Shown here: positions 22,353-32,181 of the stretch, piece after piece
Layout of the letters: each line of letters begins with the position of its first letter
How positions within the stretch are numbered: position 1 is the stretch's first letter
Assembly: GCF_029962605.1 (NCBI RefSeq)
Contig: NZ_CP124750.1
Location: 2,852,001-2,916,000, forward strand
Direction: 5' to 3'
Origin: Serratia sarumanii
GTDB lineage: Bacteria > Pseudomonadota > Gammaproteobacteria > Enterobacterales > Enterobacteriaceae
DNA: 64,000 nt
Program-made: the position numbers and the translations under genes
Notes under the pieces: model-generated
What the model was told of the DNA's origin: nothing
Seen by the model: the letters and a program-made list of their open reading frames with translations, nothing else
Database searches by the model: none

Positions 22353-22661
22353 TTACCGTTTGACGAACTCGATGACAAACAGCGCATCCAGACCCGGATA
22401 GATTTCCTTGATCACCTGCTTCAGTTCGCCGAGCGACATGTTCTCCTGCTGTGCATGGCGTTCGGTCAGCGCATTCAGGCGCACCGGCGTTACCGACAGC
22501 ACTTCGATAAAGCAGAAAAATACGCCGTCTTCATTGCGGCTTACGCGCAATACCTCGCCCGGTTCGAAGTGCGACTCACTGGCATCCCGAATGGTGATGG
22601 TTTTGCGCCCCGCCAGAATGTCTTGCTCAAAGCGGCTGAAGAAAGTTATTTCACGGCTCAT
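22353..22661 (-). CDS. yqfB: N4-acetylcytidine amidohydrolase YqfB (ASCH domain)
   Basis: 102-residue ASCH-domain protein starting [26 protein letters not shown]. Hallmarks are [23 protein letters not shown] and the C-terminal [14 protein letters not shown]. coli YqfB hydrolyses N4-acetylcytidine to cytidine; the conserved Lys, Thr and Glu of the catalytic set are present in GRKTIT and TERHAQQEN. An in-frame start at 22694 is less likely because the family begins close to DITFF. In E. coli this gene is elsewhere, so its place between yebF and yebG is a local difference. Confidence 0.9.
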   Translation of the reverse strand: MSREITFFSRFEQDILAGRKTITIRDASESHFEPGEVLRVSRNEDGVFFCFIEVLSVTPVRLNALTERHAQQENMSLGELKQVIKEIYPGLDALFVIEFVKR

Positions 22662-22700
22662 TTTAGATCCTTTTTCATCACAACACCGCAACATAAGCCA

Positions 22701-23024
22701 TTATGCCGCTTGCTTTTCTGACGCAGATCCCTCTTTTGAGTTAGAGACCGTTTTTTTCGCTTTCGCTTCCGTCGGTTTTTTGCCGGTTTCCGCCGGTGAT
22801 GCGCCGCGCAGGATCAGCCCCAGCGCATCCTTATTCTCCGCCAGGAAGAAGCTCAGCCCTTCGCGCTGTTCGTCGTCCAGCTTCAGCGGCGCCTGTTGCA
22901 ACCACTCTCCGAGGTTATCCGCCAAATCCAGCATTTTGTCGTAGGCGTCGGCTTCTTTCTTGCTCGCGAAAGTCATTTTTTCCTCACCGTTTCTCACCAC
23001 CACATATTTAACTTCAACCGCCAT
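22701..23024 (-). CDS. yebG: SOS-induced protein YebG
   Basis: 107 residues starting MAVEVKYVVVRNGEEKMTF, nearly identical to E. coli YebG in its first 50 residues (SKKEADAYDKMLDLADNL). The C-terminus is a Lys/Ala/Glu-rich, probably disordered tail. A good LexA operator lies 25 bp upstream (23049-23068), matching the known SOS control of yebG. The molecular function is unknown. Confidence 0.94.
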   Translation of the reverse strand: MAVEVKYVVVRNGEEKMTFASKKEADAYDKMLDLADNLGEWLQQAPLKLDDEQREGLSFFLAENKDALGLILRGASPAETGKKPTEAKAKKTVSNSKEGSASEKQAA

Positions 23025-23048
23025 GCGTGCGTCCTCAAATGCTCAAAC

Positions 23049-23068
23049 AACTGTAAATACATACAGCA
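23049..23068 (-). promoter_or_regulatory. LexA (SOS) box upstream of yebG
   Basis: The core at 23051-23066 is CTG-N10-CAG with an AT-rich centre (CTGTAAATACATACAG). This matches the enterobacterial consensus CTGT-(AT)4-ACAG at nearly every position. Its location just upstream of yebG, a known SOS gene, supports it. Confidence 0.9.
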
Positions 23069-23112
23069 TAAATGAATGGCGGCGGGAAGGCAAACCGCCG
23101 CCCGCCTTCGGC

Positions 23113-24495
23113 TTATTTCAGCAGCCGCACCTTGCAGCTCTTGCCTTTGATTTTGCCCTGTTGCAGCTGTTGCAGCGCCTTGCGCGCGCTGGCTTTACGG
23201 ATCGCGACGTAGGCATGCACCGGGAACATGTCGATCTTGCCCACTTCCGCCGCCGTCAGCCCGGCATCGCCGGTCAGCGCGCCGAGGATATCGCCGGGGC
23301 GGATCTTCGCCTTGCGGCCGCCGTCGATGCACAGCGTCACCATCTCCGCCTCCAGCGAGCCGTTGGCGGCCCCGCTCAGCTCGGACACCGGCGCCCAATC
23401 GACGGTCATCTGCAGGTAGTCTTCAATCGCATGCGCCCGCGCCATTTCCTGCGGCGTGCACAGGCTGATCGCCAGCCCGCTCATGCCGGCACGGCCGGTA
23501 CGGCCAATACGGTGCACGTGCACTTCGGGATCGAACGCCAGTTCGTAGTTAACCACCAGCTCCAGCTCTTTGATGTCCAGCCCGCGAGCGGCGACGTCGG
23601 TCGCCACCAGCACCCGGCAACTGCGGTTGGCGAAGCGCACCAACACCTGGTCGCGATCGCGCTGCTCCAGATCGCCATGCAGCGCCAATGCGCTGATGCC
23701 GCGGGCCTCCAGGGCCTCAAACACCGTCTGACAATCGCGTTTGGTATTGCAGAACACCACGCAGGACGCAGGTTGATGATAACGAATGGCCGACACCAGC
23801 AGCGCCGGGCGCTGATCGCGCGTGGTCTCATAGAAGCGTTGTTCGATGGCGGTCTGCGCTTCGTCATCGCCCACTTCGACGCTCAGCGGCTGGCGCTGAA
23901 CGCGTTCGCTGATGCATTCGATACCCGCCGGATAGGTGGCGGAAAACAGCAGCGTCTGACGCTGCGGCGGCGTGTAGCTGATCACATCGTCGATATCGTC
24001 GGCGAAGCCCATGTCCAGCATGCGGTCGGCCTCATCCAGCACCAGCACCTTCAGTTCGTCCAGCAGCAGCGTTTTCTTGCGCAGATGCTCCTGAATGCGC
24101 CCCGGCGTCCCCACCACGATGTGCGGCGCGTGCACCAGCGAATCGAGCTGCGGCCCCATCGGTTGGCCACCGCACAGCGTCAGGATTTTGATGTTTTGCG
24201 TGAAACGCGCCAGGCGACGCAACTCTTTGCTCACCTGATCGGCCAATTCGCGGGTGGGGCAGAGCACCAGCGCCTGCGTGGCGACCTGAGCGACGACGAT
24301 ATTATTCAGCAGACCAATGCCGAACGCCGCCGTTTTGCCGCTGCCGGTTTTCGCCTTGGCGCGCACGTCCCGCCCTTGCAGAATGGCGGGCAACGCGGCG
24401 GCCTGCACCGGCGTCATTTTGGCGTACCCCAGTTCGTTGAGGTTGGCCAACTGTTCGGCTGGCAGCGGCAGGGAAGAAAAAGAAACTGTGCTCAC
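23113..24495 (-). CDS. dbpA: DEAD-box RNA helicase DbpA
   Basis: RNA-dependent ATPase activated by 23S rRNA hairpin 92 and acting in large-subunit assembly. 460 residues. Order of motifs: Q-motif region PVQAAALP, Walker A AKTGSGKT (48-55), PTRELADQV, GTPGR, DEAD, SAT, and HRIGRTGRAG. The C-terminal ~75 residues are the RNA-binding domain (DILGALTGDAGL to VHAYVAIRKASARKAL). It matches E. coli DbpA end to end. Confidence 0.96.
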   Translation of the reverse strand: MSTVSFSSLPLPAEQLANLNELGYAKMTPVQAAALPAILQGRDVRAKAKTGSGKTAAFGIGLLNNIVVAQVATQALVLCPTRELADQVSKELRRLARFTQNIKILTLCGGQPMGPQLDSLVHAPHIVVGTPGRIQEHLRKKTLLLDELKVLVLDEADRMLDMGFADDIDDVISYTPPQRQTLLFSATYPAGIECISERVQRQPLSVEVGDDEAQTAIEQRFYETTRDQRPALLVSAIRYHQPASCVVFCNTKRDCQTVFEALEARGISALALHGDLEQRDRDQVLVRFANRSCRVLVATDVAARGLDIKELELVVNYELAFDPEVHVHRIGRTGRAGMSGLAISLCTPQEMARAHAIEDYLQMTVDWAPVSELSGAANGSLEAEMVTLCIDGGRKAKIRPGDILGALTGDAGLTAAEVGKIDMFPVHAYVAIRKASARKALQQLQQGKIKGKSCKVRLLK

Positions 24496-24601
24496 GGCGA
24501 TAACTCTTATATGACGAATGGAATGGCGGCGCGCCCGCAGGTTGGCGCCGAATCAGCGGCAAATGATAACAGAGATGGGCGGCGTTACGGGCAGCGGGCA
24601 T

Positions 24602-24625
24602 AAAAAAACCCGCCGGCGGCGGGTT
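24602..24625 (-). terminator. Intrinsic terminator after the cold-shock gene
   Basis: AACCCGCC / GGCGGGTT stem (24607-24614 with 24618-24625) with loop GGC; T-run on the minus strand from the A-run at 24602-24608. Confidence 0.88.
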
Positions 24626-24642
24626 TCTTGGCGGCTCCGTCG

Positions 24643-24852
24643 TTAAATGGCGACGACGTTGGCTGCGGCAGGGCCACGTTGGCTGTCCTGGATGGAGAAC
24701 TCAACCTGCTGGCCTTCAGCCAGGGTCTTGAAACCATCGCTAACGATAGCGGAAAAATGAACGAAAACGTCTTTAGAACCGTCGGCAGGCGTGATGAAGC
24801 CGAAACCTTTGCTTTCGTTGAACCATTTAACGTGACCAGTGATCTTGCTCAT
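24643..24852 (-). CDS. CspA-family cold-shock protein (CspE/CspC-like)
   Basis: 69-residue OB-fold nucleic-acid chaperone. RNP1 KGFGFITP and RNP2 VFVHFSAI are intact. It starts [16 protein letters not shown] like E. coli CspE, but the C-terminal half ([17 protein letters not shown]) mixes features of CspE and CspB. A second family member, CspC, is at 41877. The in-frame ATG at 24891 is not conserved. The ~245-bp upstream gap to purT allows a long 5' leader, usual for cold-shock genes. Exact paralog assignment is uncertain. Confidence 0.93.
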   Translation of the reverse strand: MSKITGHVKWFNESKGFGFITPADGSKDVFVHFSAIVSDGFKTLAEGQQVEFSIQDSQRGPAAANVVAI

Positions 24853-25026
24853 TTGTGTTTCCTTTACTTGATAAACCTGCCTTGACGGCACGAGACGCGA
24901 AAACCATGCTATATGTAGGTCTTCTTTCGTCGTCGGTTATTAACGCATAATCGCCCATGCAGGGCAAATATTTCTGCTTGTTATAAAAACAGCAAGTTAG
25001 CAACAAACTTAGCGCAGCGGCTGCGC

Positions 25027-25042
25027 ACGCAATCGTTTTCGT
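25027..25042 (+). promoter_or_regulatory. PurR operator at the purT promoter
   Basis: ACGCAATCGTTTTCGT matches the PurR consensus ANGCAANCGNTTNCNT at every fixed position. TATACT at 25044-25049 is a plausible -10 element just downstream, so bound PurR would block the promoter. purT starts at 25099. Confidence 0.9.
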
Positions 25043-25098
25043 ATATACTGCCCGCCGATCATCAATCCGCTTACTTTCACCGATCCAGGTACGAAACT

Positions 25099-26277
25099 AT
25101 GTTAACGATTGGAACCGCCCTGCGCCCTTCCGCCACCCGCGTTATGTTGCTCGGCTCCGGGGAGCTGGGCAAAGAAGTCGCCATTGAATGCCAGCGCCTC
25201 GGCCTGGAAGTGATCGCCGTCGATCGCTATCCCGACGCCCCCGCCATGCACGTGGCGCACCGCAGCCACGTCATCAATATGCTGGACGGTGACGCGCTGA
25301 AAGCCGTTATCGAACAAGAGCGGCCGGACTATATCGTTCCCGAAATCGAAGCGATCGCCACCGCCATGCTGGTCGAGCTTGAACGCCAGGGCCACCGCGT
25401 GGTGCCCTGCGCCGAAGCCACGCGCCTGACCATGAACCGTGAAGGCATCCGCCGCCTGGCGGCGGAAGAGCTTGGCCTGCCCACCTCCAGCTACCGCTTT
25501 GCCGACAGCGAGGCGACTTTCCGGCAGGCGGTCGAGCACATCGGCTACCCGTGCATCGTCAAACCGGTGATGAGTTCTTCCGGCAAAGGACAAAGCCTGA
25601 TCCGCACGCCTGAGCAACTGCAAAGCGCCTGGGATTACGCCCAACAGGGCGGCCGCGCCGGCGGCGGCCGGGTGATCGTCGAAGGGCTGGTAAGATTTGA
25701 TTTTGAAATTACCTTGTTGACCATCAGCGCCGTGGACGGCGTACATTTCTGCGCGCCGATCGGCCATCGTCAGGAGGATGGGGACTATCGCGAATCCTGG
25801 CAGCCGCAGCGCATGTCAGCCGCGGCGTTAAGCCGCGCTCAGGCTATCGCGGAGAAGGTGGTGAAGGCCCTGGGCGGTTTCGGCCTGTTCGGCGTGGAGC
25901 TGTTCGTCTGTGGTGACGACGTGATCTTCAGCGAGGTGTCTCCGCGGCCGCACGATACCGGCATGGTCACGTTGATCTCACAGGATCTGTCCGAGTTCGC
26001 CCTGCACGTTCGCGCATTTCTCGGGTTGCCGATTGGCGCCATCCGCCAGTTCGGCCCTTCCGCTTCGGCGGTGATCCTGCCCCAGCTGACCAGCAGCGAT
26101 GTGCGCTTCAGCGGCCTGGAAAACGCGCTGCGCGGGCACAGCCAGCTGCGCCTGTTCGGCAAACCGGAGATCGCCGGGCAGCGTCGCCTGGGCGTGGCGC
26201 TGGCGACGGCGGACACGACGGAACAGGCGGTGGAGCAAGCGAAACAAGCCGCTGCCGCCGTGGCGGTCAACGGCTGA
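25099..26277 (+). CDS. purT: Formate-dependent GAR transformylase PurT
   Basis: ATP-grasp enzyme making formyl-GAR from GAR, formate and ATP in purine synthesis. 392 residues from [30 protein letters not shown]. The ATP-grasp core includes [15 protein letters not shown] and the metal-binding [23 protein letters not shown]. It matches E. coli PurT throughout. A PurR box covers the promoter. It ends before the convergent yoaH with a perfect GC hairpin between them. Confidence 0.97.
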   Translation: MLTIGTALRPSATRVMLLGSGELGKEVAIECQRLGLEVIAVDRYPDAPAMHVAHRSHVINMLDGDALKAVIEQERPDYIVPEIEAIATAMLVELERQGHRVVPCAEATRLTMNREGIRRLAAEELGLPTSSYRFADSEATFRQAVEHIGYPCIVKPVMSSSGKGQSLIRTPEQLQSAWDYAQQGGRAGGGRVIVEGLVRFDFEITLLTISAVDGVHFCAPIGHRQEDGDYRESWQPQRMSAAALSRAQAIAEKVVKALGGFGLFGVELFVCGDDVIFSEVSPRPHDTGMVTLISQDLSEFALHVRAFLGLPIGAIRQFGPSASAVILPQLTSSDVRFSGLENALRGHSQLRLFGKPEIAGQRRLGVALATADTTEQAVEQAKQAAAAVAVNG

Positions 26278-26284
26278 TACTCAC

Positions 26285-26304
26285 GGGGCCGCTTGCGCGG
26301 CCCC
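26285..26304. terminator. GC hairpin between purT and yoaH
   Basis: Perfect 8-bp stem GGGGCCGC / GCGGCCCC with loop TTGC, between convergent genes. No T-tract on either side. It belongs to a family of similar hairpins in this window. Confidence 0.5.
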
Positions 26305-26311
26305 GATAACG

Positions 26312-26557
26312 TCAATAGTCTTCGTCTTCTTCAACATCGTCATTCCGCGACGCCTCCGGGGCGGCCTCATGCTGCTCGTCTTCATCATCGTCATCGAACA
26401 GTACCGCAACCTGAGCGCCCTGATGCTTCTCGCGAATTTCCTGCGCAACGCGAGCAATGGCTTCACCGCTGCTCATGCCCTGCTCCATCAGTTGATGGAT
26501 GCGATCCGCCGCTTCCTGCTGCTCCGCGTGACTCAGTAATGGCATACCTGCATGCAT
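26312..26557 (-). CDS. yoaH: UPF0181 protein YoaH
   Basis: 81 residues. The first 55 match E. coli Yoa[36 protein letters not shown]. The C-terminus is a longer, very acidic tail ([10 protein letters not shown] to DDVEEDEDY) than in E. coli, where the protein is 59 residues. The function is unknown. In E. coli yoaH is divergent from pabB; here a glycosyltransferase gene is inserted between. Confidence 0.88.
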   Translation of the reverse strand: MHAGMPLLSHAEQQEAADRIHQLMEQGMSSGEAIARVAQEIREKHQGAQVAVLFDDDDEDEQHEAAPEASRNDDVEEDEDY

Positions 26558-26627
26558 GTGTCGTTTTCTCCGGCAAAAGGGAGAAGGAGTATACGCGCTA
26601 ACGCGGCGGATCCCAACGTCTTGTGGC

Positions 26628-27629
26628 TCAGGCCGGTTGCGAGCAGCCGTTATCGCTGCGCCACTGCTTCAGCCGATGCAGCCACAGCATGACATGCCAC
26701 CCCTGTTTCAGACCGCGCGCATTGGCGAACATCGCTCTGTCGATGCCGCGCTGATAGAACTCTTCGGTGATCTGACTCTGGGCAGCCGGATCCGGCTCAC
26801 GACGAATGCTGTGGCAAATGCCCAGCGCTTCGCGGGTGATTTGCCAATGGAAAGCCGGGCGAATGGCGACAGTGCCGGCATAGCGCCGGTTGAGCCGCTC
26901 CAGCATCTCGACGATTTTCATATAGTGGCGTTGATAATCCACGTTCGCCTGACCGGTGCGACGGCGGTTGCTGATCGATTTGTCGTGCACCCGTTGACGG
27001 TACAGCGGCGTGCTTAAATATTTGACCCGTTTGGCATTAAACATGACTTCCGTTGTCCAGGGAATATCCTGGTGATGCAATCCCGGCTCGAAATAAAGGC
27101 GATGCTGGCGAATAAAGTCGAGGCGATATATTGCCAGCCATACAACGTGAATAAACTTTCGCGATTTCAACGCACGTTCAAACCACTGTACGCCGGTGAT
27201 AACGTCGGTGGTGCGCAAACGCGCCTCGGGAAAAATCGGCTGCAATTCATCCTGGCTGGTGAAATAGCGTTCGCCATTGCATTGCATCACGTCTAATTGG
27301 TGTTGTTCCGCCTGTTCCAGCAGCGTGGAATACATGTCCGGCGCCAGCACATCGTCGGCATCGGGAAACGCCACATATTTGCCTCGGGCAACGGCGAGCC
27401 CGGCATTGCGCGCGTTAGAAACACCGGCATTGGCTTGATCGATCACACGAATATGCGGATGCGCCGCCGCGTAACGGTGTGCGATCTCCCCCGAACCGTC
27501 GGTGGAACCATCGTTGACGATGATCACCTCCAACCGCTGCTCACGCTGGGCCAGCAGCGAGGCCAGGAAAGGCTCCAATAATTCCCCCGCATTGTGCATC
27601 GGGACGATCACGCTCAGCATTAACGACAT
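26628..27629 (-). CDS. Family 2 glycosyltransferase (accessory)
   Basis: 333 residues. An N-terminal GT-A fold starts [26 protein letters not shown]. The nucleotide-sugar motifs are [16 protein letters not shown] and PDADD (the DxD motif, about residue 90). [13 protein letters not shown] is the acceptor-side region. The C-terminal third is helical and basic, without clear membrane spans, suggesting peripheral membrane association. Likely acts in surface polysaccharide or glycolipid synthesis, but the substrate cannot be read from sequence. It sits alone between yoaH and pabB, next to an AT-rich gap, so it is probably an acquired insertion. Confidence 0.85.
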   Translation of the reverse strand: MSLMLSVIVPMHNAGELLEPFLASLLAQREQRLEVIIVNDGSTDGSGEIAHRYAAAHPHIRVIDQANAGVSNARNAGLAVARGKYVAFPDADDVLAPDMYSTLLEQAEQHQLDVMQCNGERYFTSQDELQPIFPEARLRTTDVITGVQWFERALKSRKFIHVVWLAIYRLDFIRQHRLYFEPGLHHQDIPWTTEVMFNAKRVKYLSTPLYRQRVHDKSISNRRRTGQANVDYQRHYMKIVEMLERLNRRYAGTVAIRPAFHWQITREALGICHSIRREPDPAAQSQITEEFYQRGIDRAMFANARGLKQGWHVMLWLHRLKQWRSDNGCSQPA

Positions 27630-28153
27630 AGGCAGCTCTTTAATGATAATGTAACAAAATAATAATTTTACTTTTCTAAAAGACGCATAGGGTTCAGCGC
27701 ACGCTGAAATAGCGTGACGCCTGCAAATTCCCGCAGCGGCTAATGGAACCGAACCTGTTTTTCTTTATTCAAACCAGCGCCAGAAAGCGCTGAGTAATTA
27801 ACCCATTAATTCCAAAGGGCGGCGACGCTGGCTAAAATCAGGCAAAAACACGCCGCTCCGCATCTAATAACAAGCAGAAATAATAAATTTATGAAATTAA
27901 CGAATCTTTTTTTATATTTTTCGAGCCTTGCGCCCGCGGCAAATAGGCTTCCAGTGCATTTGACGTTAAATTTTTAACATATCGAAGTATAATCAATGGC
28001 GCAAAAAATGCCTTATTTCAGGTTTATTGAACTGCCGTTTATGTGAACTGTGCTGCATGCCGCGCATGGCAAAACATGCATGACGTGACCGTCTATGGCA
28101 CACTAGCCGCCAGATATCTATCGCCGTCCTCACAGCCAGGTTTATTGACGTTC
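27630..28153. other. AT-rich intergenic region between the glycosyltransferase and pabB
   Basis: About 520 bp with no convincing gene. Composition is clearly more AT-rich than the flanks. Short inverted repeats such as CAGCGC...GCGCTG occur near 27776. It must carry the promoters of the divergent glycosyltransferase and pabB. Confidence 0.4.
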
Positions 28154-29527
28154 ATGAGCGTAACCGCCCCAAACATAAAATCGTTGCCCTACAGCCGCAG
28201 TGCCCTGATGACGCTTTTCGCCCCGCTTTCAGCACAGCCCTGGGCGATGTTGCTGCATTCGGGCTTTGCCGATCACTCGCATAACCGCTTCGATATCCTG
28301 GTCGCACAGCCGCGCGTTACGCTCACCACCCAGGGCGCCGGCACGACAATCGAAAGTGACGGCGTCACCATTGAGTCTCAGGAGGATCCGTTCTCCCTGC
28401 TGCACCAGCAGCTGGCGGCGCAAGGCTGGCAGCCGGCGTTTAACCCGGAGCTGCCGTTTCAGGGCGGCGCCCTGGGGCTGTTCGGCTACGATCTCGGGCG
28501 CCGAGTGGAAACCTTGCCGCAGTTGGCTGAAGCCGACCTCGCTCTGCCGGACATGGCGGTGGGCATTTATGACTGGGCATTGATCGCCGACCACCAATTG
28601 CAAACCCTGACGCTGCTCAGCTATGGCGATGTGGAGCAGCGCTGGCGCTGGCTTATTAGCCAAACCGCGCCGACGGAGCGCCCCTTCACGCTGCTGAGCG
28701 GCTGGCGTGCCAATATGAGCCGCCGGCAATACGGCGAGAAGTTCCAACGTATTCAACACTACCTGCGCAGCGGCGACTGTTACCAGATTAATCTGGCGCA
28801 GCGGTTCTCCGCCGACTATCAGGGGGATGAATGGCAGGCGTTTTGCCGACTGAGCGCCTGCAACCGCGCGCCGTTTTCCGCTTTCCTGCGGCTGCCGCAC
28901 AACAGCGTGCTGAGCGTCTCTCCCGAGCGCTTCCTGTGGCTGGCGCAGCAGCGCATCCAAACCCGCCCGATCAAGGGTACGCTGCCGCGGCTGGCGGACG
29001 CGGAACAGGACGCCGCACAGGCGCGCCGCTTAGCCGATTCGCCCAAGGATCGCGCTGAAAATCTGATGATCGTCGATCTGCTGCGCAACGATATCGGCCG
29101 CGTCGCCCAGCCCGGCAGCGTACGGGTGCCGGAACTGTTCGTCGTGGAGCCGTTCCCCGCCGTGCACCACCTGGTGAGCACCATTACCGCCACCCTGCCG
29201 GAGCAGGCCTCGGCCACCGAGCTGCTGCGCGCCTGCTTCCCCGGCGGTTCGATCACCGGCGCGCCCAAGGTGCGCGCGATGGAAATCATCGAAGAGCTGG
29301 AGCCGCAGCGGCGCAACGCCTATTGCGGCAGCATCGGTTACCTGAGCGCCTGCGGCACCATGGACACCAACATCACCATCCGCACGCTCGTCACCGAAAA
29401 CGGCCGCATCCACTGCTCCGCCGGCGGCGGCATCGTGGCGGACAGCCAGGAGCAGGCGGAATACCAGGAGACCTTCGACAAGGTTGGCCGTATTCTGCCG
29501 CAGCTTGGGGAGTATGCCCCGTCGTGA
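28154..29527 (+). CDS. pabB: Aminodeoxychorismate synthase component I
   Basis: With PabA, makes 4-amino-4-deoxychorismate for folate. 457 residues from [14 protein letters not shown]; an in-frame ATG at 28043 would add a non-conserved extension. Chorismate-binding motifs are PIKGTLPRL (with the PIKGT lysine of PabB), [19 protein letters not shown], and [23 protein letters not shown] near the C-terminus. QINLAQRF and CGSIGYLS are also conserved. The stop overlaps the GTG of nudL, giving a coupled pair. Confidence 0.96.
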   Translation: MSVTAPNIKSLPYSRSALMTLFAPLSAQPWAMLLHSGFADHSHNRFDILVAQPRVTLTTQGAGTTIESDGVTIESQEDPFSLLHQQLAAQGWQPAFNPELPFQGGALGLFGYDLGRRVETLPQLAEADLALPDMAVGIYDWALIADHQLQTLTLLSYGDVEQRWRWLISQTAPTERPFTLLSGWRANMSRRQYGEKFQRIQHYLRSGDCYQINLAQRFSADYQGDEWQAFCRLSACNRAPFSAFLRLPHNSVLSVSPERFLWLAQQRIQTRPIKGTLPRLADAEQDAAQARRLADSPKDRAENLMIVDLLRNDIGRVAQPGSVRVPELFVVEPFPAVHHLVSTITATLPEQASATELLRACFPGGSITGAPKVRAMEIIEELEPQRRNAYCGSIGYLSACGTMDTNITIRTLVTENGRIHCSAGGGIVADSQEQAEYQETFDKVGRILPQLGEYAPS

Positions 29528-30102
29528 TCCCATCGAACTCACCGGCCTCGCTGCACGCCTTTATCAGCCGTTTTCAACTGCAGCTGCCGCAGGCGGCGCA
29601 GATCTCGCACAATGTGCGCCCGGCGGCGGTGCTTATCCCGATCGTCTGCCGCGCCGAGCCGACGCTGCTGTTGACCCGCCGCGCTGACTCGCTGCGCAAA
29701 CATGCCGGCCAGGTGGCCTTCCCCGGCGGCAAGACCGACGCCGAAGACGGATCGGCGATCGTCACGGCGCTGCGGGAAGCGCAGGAAGAAGTGGCGATAC
29801 CGCCGCACGCGGTGACCGTCCTCGGCCAAATGGCGCCGCTCGACAGCAGCACCGGATTTCAGGTCACGCCTATCGTCGGCCTGATCCCGCCGGACGTGCA
29901 GTTCCGCGCCAACGAGGGCGAAGTGGCGGACGTGTTCGAGATGCCCCTGCGGGAAGCATTGACCCTGTCGCGTTACTACCCGCTGGATATTCACCGCGCC
30001 GGCCGCACGCACCGCATTTATCTCTCCTGGTATCACAGCCAGTTTATCTGGGGGCTGACCGCCGCCATCATTCGCCGCCTGGCGCAACAGGTCAGTATTT
30101 AG
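29524..30102 (+). CDS. nudL: Nudix hydrolase NudL
   Basis: 192-residue Nudix hydrolase of the CoA pyrophosphatase type. A GTG start overlaps the pabB TGA (GTGA) and gives exactly the E. coli NudL length. The Nudix box is [12 protein letters not shown] followed by [11 protein letters not shown]. The CoA-related motif [21 protein letters not shown] lies just before it. Downstream ATGs would delete this region. Putatively hydrolyses CoA or its derivatives; not demonstrated here. Confidence 0.93.
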   Translation: MIPSNSPASLHAFISRFQLQLPQAAQISHNVRPAAVLIPIVCRAEPTLLLTRRADSLRKHAGQVAFPGGKTDAEDGSAIVTALREAQEEVAIPPHAVTVLGQMAPLDSSTGFQVTPIVGLIPPDVQFRANEGEVADVFEMPLREALTLSRYYPLDIHRAGRTHRIYLSWYHSQFIWGLTAAIIRRLAQQVSI

Positions 30103-30159
30103 CCCGCATTGCGTGATCTGACTCGCAATCTGGCATGGCCGTCGGTGTCAGCTGCAGGT

Positions 30160-30195
30160 AAAGCGATCGAAATCACTTCATTTGATCGCTTTTTC
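30160..30195 (+). terminator. Probable terminator after nudL
   Basis: AAAGCGATC (30160-30168) pairs with GATCGCTTT (30184-30192), followed by TT. The 15-nt loop can form a few extra A-T pairs. It separates pabB-nudL from the sdaA leader. Confidence 0.65.
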
Positions 30196-30239
30196 AACTA
30201 CCGTTCCGGTTGAATGGTTTTAAAAAAACTGTAAACCCT

Positions 30240-30548
30240 CTCTTAAACCTTACGAAATACCTGTAAAATACCACCGTCCGAGATAAACCACTGTAGAAAC
30301 AGGGATTAAGCCGGCGGAGTTCAGCACGGAAGGCTGGCGCGATTACCGCTAATGGAGCTTGGGCGAAAGCGGATACCCCGCTTAAGGGTTCGCCCCGGGT
30401 AATCAGGAAAAAAAGCGACACCACGGATTATTTAATTTCATGCGAAAAAGGCAGCCGAACCCGCACGGCCCTTTTACAATATCGCTGTTCCCTGCGCGGT
30501 TTTTAACCGCCGCAGCCATAACAATACGTCTCTTTAAGGAGTTTTAGC
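30240..30548 (+). promoter_or_regulatory. Structured leader region of sdaA
   Basis: About 300 bp with no convincing ORF precede sdaA. GGGCGAA (30361-30367) pairs with TTCGCCC (30389-30395), enclosing AGCGG (30368-30372) paired with CCGCT (30378-30382), with a six-base bulge. Further G-rich motifs lie between 30305 and 30355. The arrangement suggests a folded 5' leader. I could not match it to a known riboswitch class. The sdaA ribosome site TAAGGAG is at the 3' end. Confidence 0.45.
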
Positions 30549-31913
30549 GTGATTAGCGTTTTCGACATGTTTAAGATCGGCATCGGCCCGTCCAGCTCTC
30601 ATACGGTTGGACCGATGAAAGCCGGCAAACAGTTTGTCGACGATCTGGTAAATAAAGGCCTGATGCCTTCTATCACGCGTGTTGCCGTAGACGTTTACGG
30701 CTCACTCTCATTGACCGGAAAAGGTCACCATACCGATATCGCCATCATTCTCGGCCTGGCCGGCAACATGCCGGACAACGTCGATATCGATAGCATTCCG
30801 GGTTTTATTCGCGATGTAGAACAACGTCAACGCCTGATGCTGGCCAACGGCCTGCATGAAGTCGATTTCCCGCGCGACGGCGGCATGGTCTTCCGCAGCG
30901 ACAACCTGCCGCTGCATGAAAACGGCATGCAGATCCACGCCTTCGCCGGCGATAAAGAAGTGTACAGCAAGACCTATTACTCTATCGGCGGCGGTTTCAT
31001 CGTCGACGAGGAGAACTTCGGTAAGGACGCCGAGCAAGAGCTGCAAATGCCCTATCCGTTCAACTCCGCGCGCGAAATGCTCGATCACTGCCGCGAGACC
31101 GGGCTGTCGCTGTCCGGCATGGTGATGCAGAACGAACTGGCGCTGCACAGCAAGCAAGAGATCGAGACCTACTTCGGCAACGTCTGGCAGACCATGCGCG
31201 CCTGTATCGATCGCGGTCTGAACACCGAAGGCGTGCTGCCGGGGCCGCTGCGCGTGCCGCGCCGTGCCTCCGCGCTGCGCCGCATGCTGGTGGCGTCGGA
31301 CAAACTGTCCAGCGATCCGATGAACGTGATCGACTGGGTCAACATGTTCGCGCTGGCGGTTAACGAAGAAAACGCCGCCGGCGGCCGCGTGGTTACCGCG
31401 CCGACCAACGGCGCCTGCGGCATCGTGCCTGCGGTACTGGCTTACTACGATCACTTCATCGAGTCCGTCAGCCCGGACATCTACATCCGCTACTTTATGG
31501 CGGCGGGCGCCATCGGCGCGTTGTACAAGATGAACGCCTCCATTTCCGGCGCCGAAGTCGGCTGCCAGGGTGAAGTCGGCGTAGCCTGCTCCATGGCGGC
31601 GGCCGGCCTGGCCGAACTGCTGGGCGGCAGCCCTGAACAGGTGTGCGTGGCGGCGGAGATCGGCATGGAACACAACCTGGGTCTGACCTGTGACCCGGTC
31701 GCCGGCCAGGTGCAGGTGCCGTGCATCGAGCGCAACGCCATCGCCTCGGTCAAGGCGATCAACGCCGCCCGCATGGCCCTGCGCCGCACCAGCGAGCCGC
31801 GCGTTTCGCTGGATAAGGTGATCGAGACCATGTACGAAACCGGCAAAGACATGAACGCCAAGTACCGCGAAACGTCACGCGGCGGCCTGGCAATCAAGGT
31901 GCAATGCGACTGA
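30549..31913 (+). CDS. sdaA: L-serine ammonia-lyase 1
   Basis: Fe-S enzyme deaminating L-serine to pyruvate. 454 residues from GTG ([23 protein letters not shown]) behind TAAGGAG. The N-terminal beta domain is followed by the catalytic alpha domain. The 4Fe-4S cysteines are in [21 protein letters not shown] and [12 protein letters not shown], as in E. coli SdaA. Near-identical to E. coli in the C-terminal half. A long structured leader precedes it and an intrinsic terminator follows. Confidence 0.97.
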   Translation: MISVFDMFKIGIGPSSSHTVGPMKAGKQFVDDLVNKGLMPSITRVAVDVYGSLSLTGKGHHTDIAIILGLAGNMPDNVDIDSIPGFIRDVEQRQRLMLANGLHEVDFPRDGGMVFRSDNLPLHENGMQIHAFAGDKEVYSKTYYSIGGGFIVDEENFGKDAEQELQMPYPFNSAREMLDHCRETGLSLSGMVMQNELALHSKQEIETYFGNVWQTMRACIDRGLNTEGVLPGPLRVPRRASALRRMLVASDKLSSDPMNVIDWVNMFALAVNEENAAGGRVVTAPTNGACGIVPAVLAYYDHFIESVSPDIYIRYFMAAGAIGALYKMNASISGAEVGCQGEVGVACSMAAAGLAELLGGSPEQVCVAAEIGMEHNLGLTCDPVAGQVQVPCIERNAIASVKAINAARMALRRTSEPRVSLDKVIETMYETGKDMNAKYRETSRGGLAIKVQCD

Positions 31914-31919
31914 CAGATA

Positions 31920-31946
31920 ACCCCGCCGCCCGGCGGGTTTTCTTTA
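31920..31946 (+). terminator. Intrinsic terminator after sdaA
   Basis: CCCGCCG / CGGCGGG stem (31922-31928 with 31931-31937), two-base loop, then TTTTCTTT. Confidence 0.9.
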
Positions 31947-32181
31947 TGGGTAATCAATTCATTGAACGTTTTAGTGACAATGTCACCAGAAAAAATCCTG
32001 CATTTTTCTCATCGATCCGGCGGTTAGCCTGCAAATTGGCCTTCTGTTTTACCAAACTGAAATAATTTACTGAGTTACCATCAATCTTGTATAACCTCAG
32101 GCTAGAATTAGCCGAGCGCAACTTAAGGATCAATCGCCTGACTGTGACTCGGAGCTGGATTACCGAACAAGGATTTACCGG

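Noticed and set aside
27891..27977. 28-codon ORF starting MKLTNLFLYF upstream of pabB
   Set aside because: No ribosome site, and it lies in AT-rich DNA where short hydrophobic ORFs arise by chance.
30194..30424. 76-codon minus-strand ORF in the sdaA leader
   Set aside because: It lies opposite the structured leader hairpin, lacks a ribosome site and resembles no protein.
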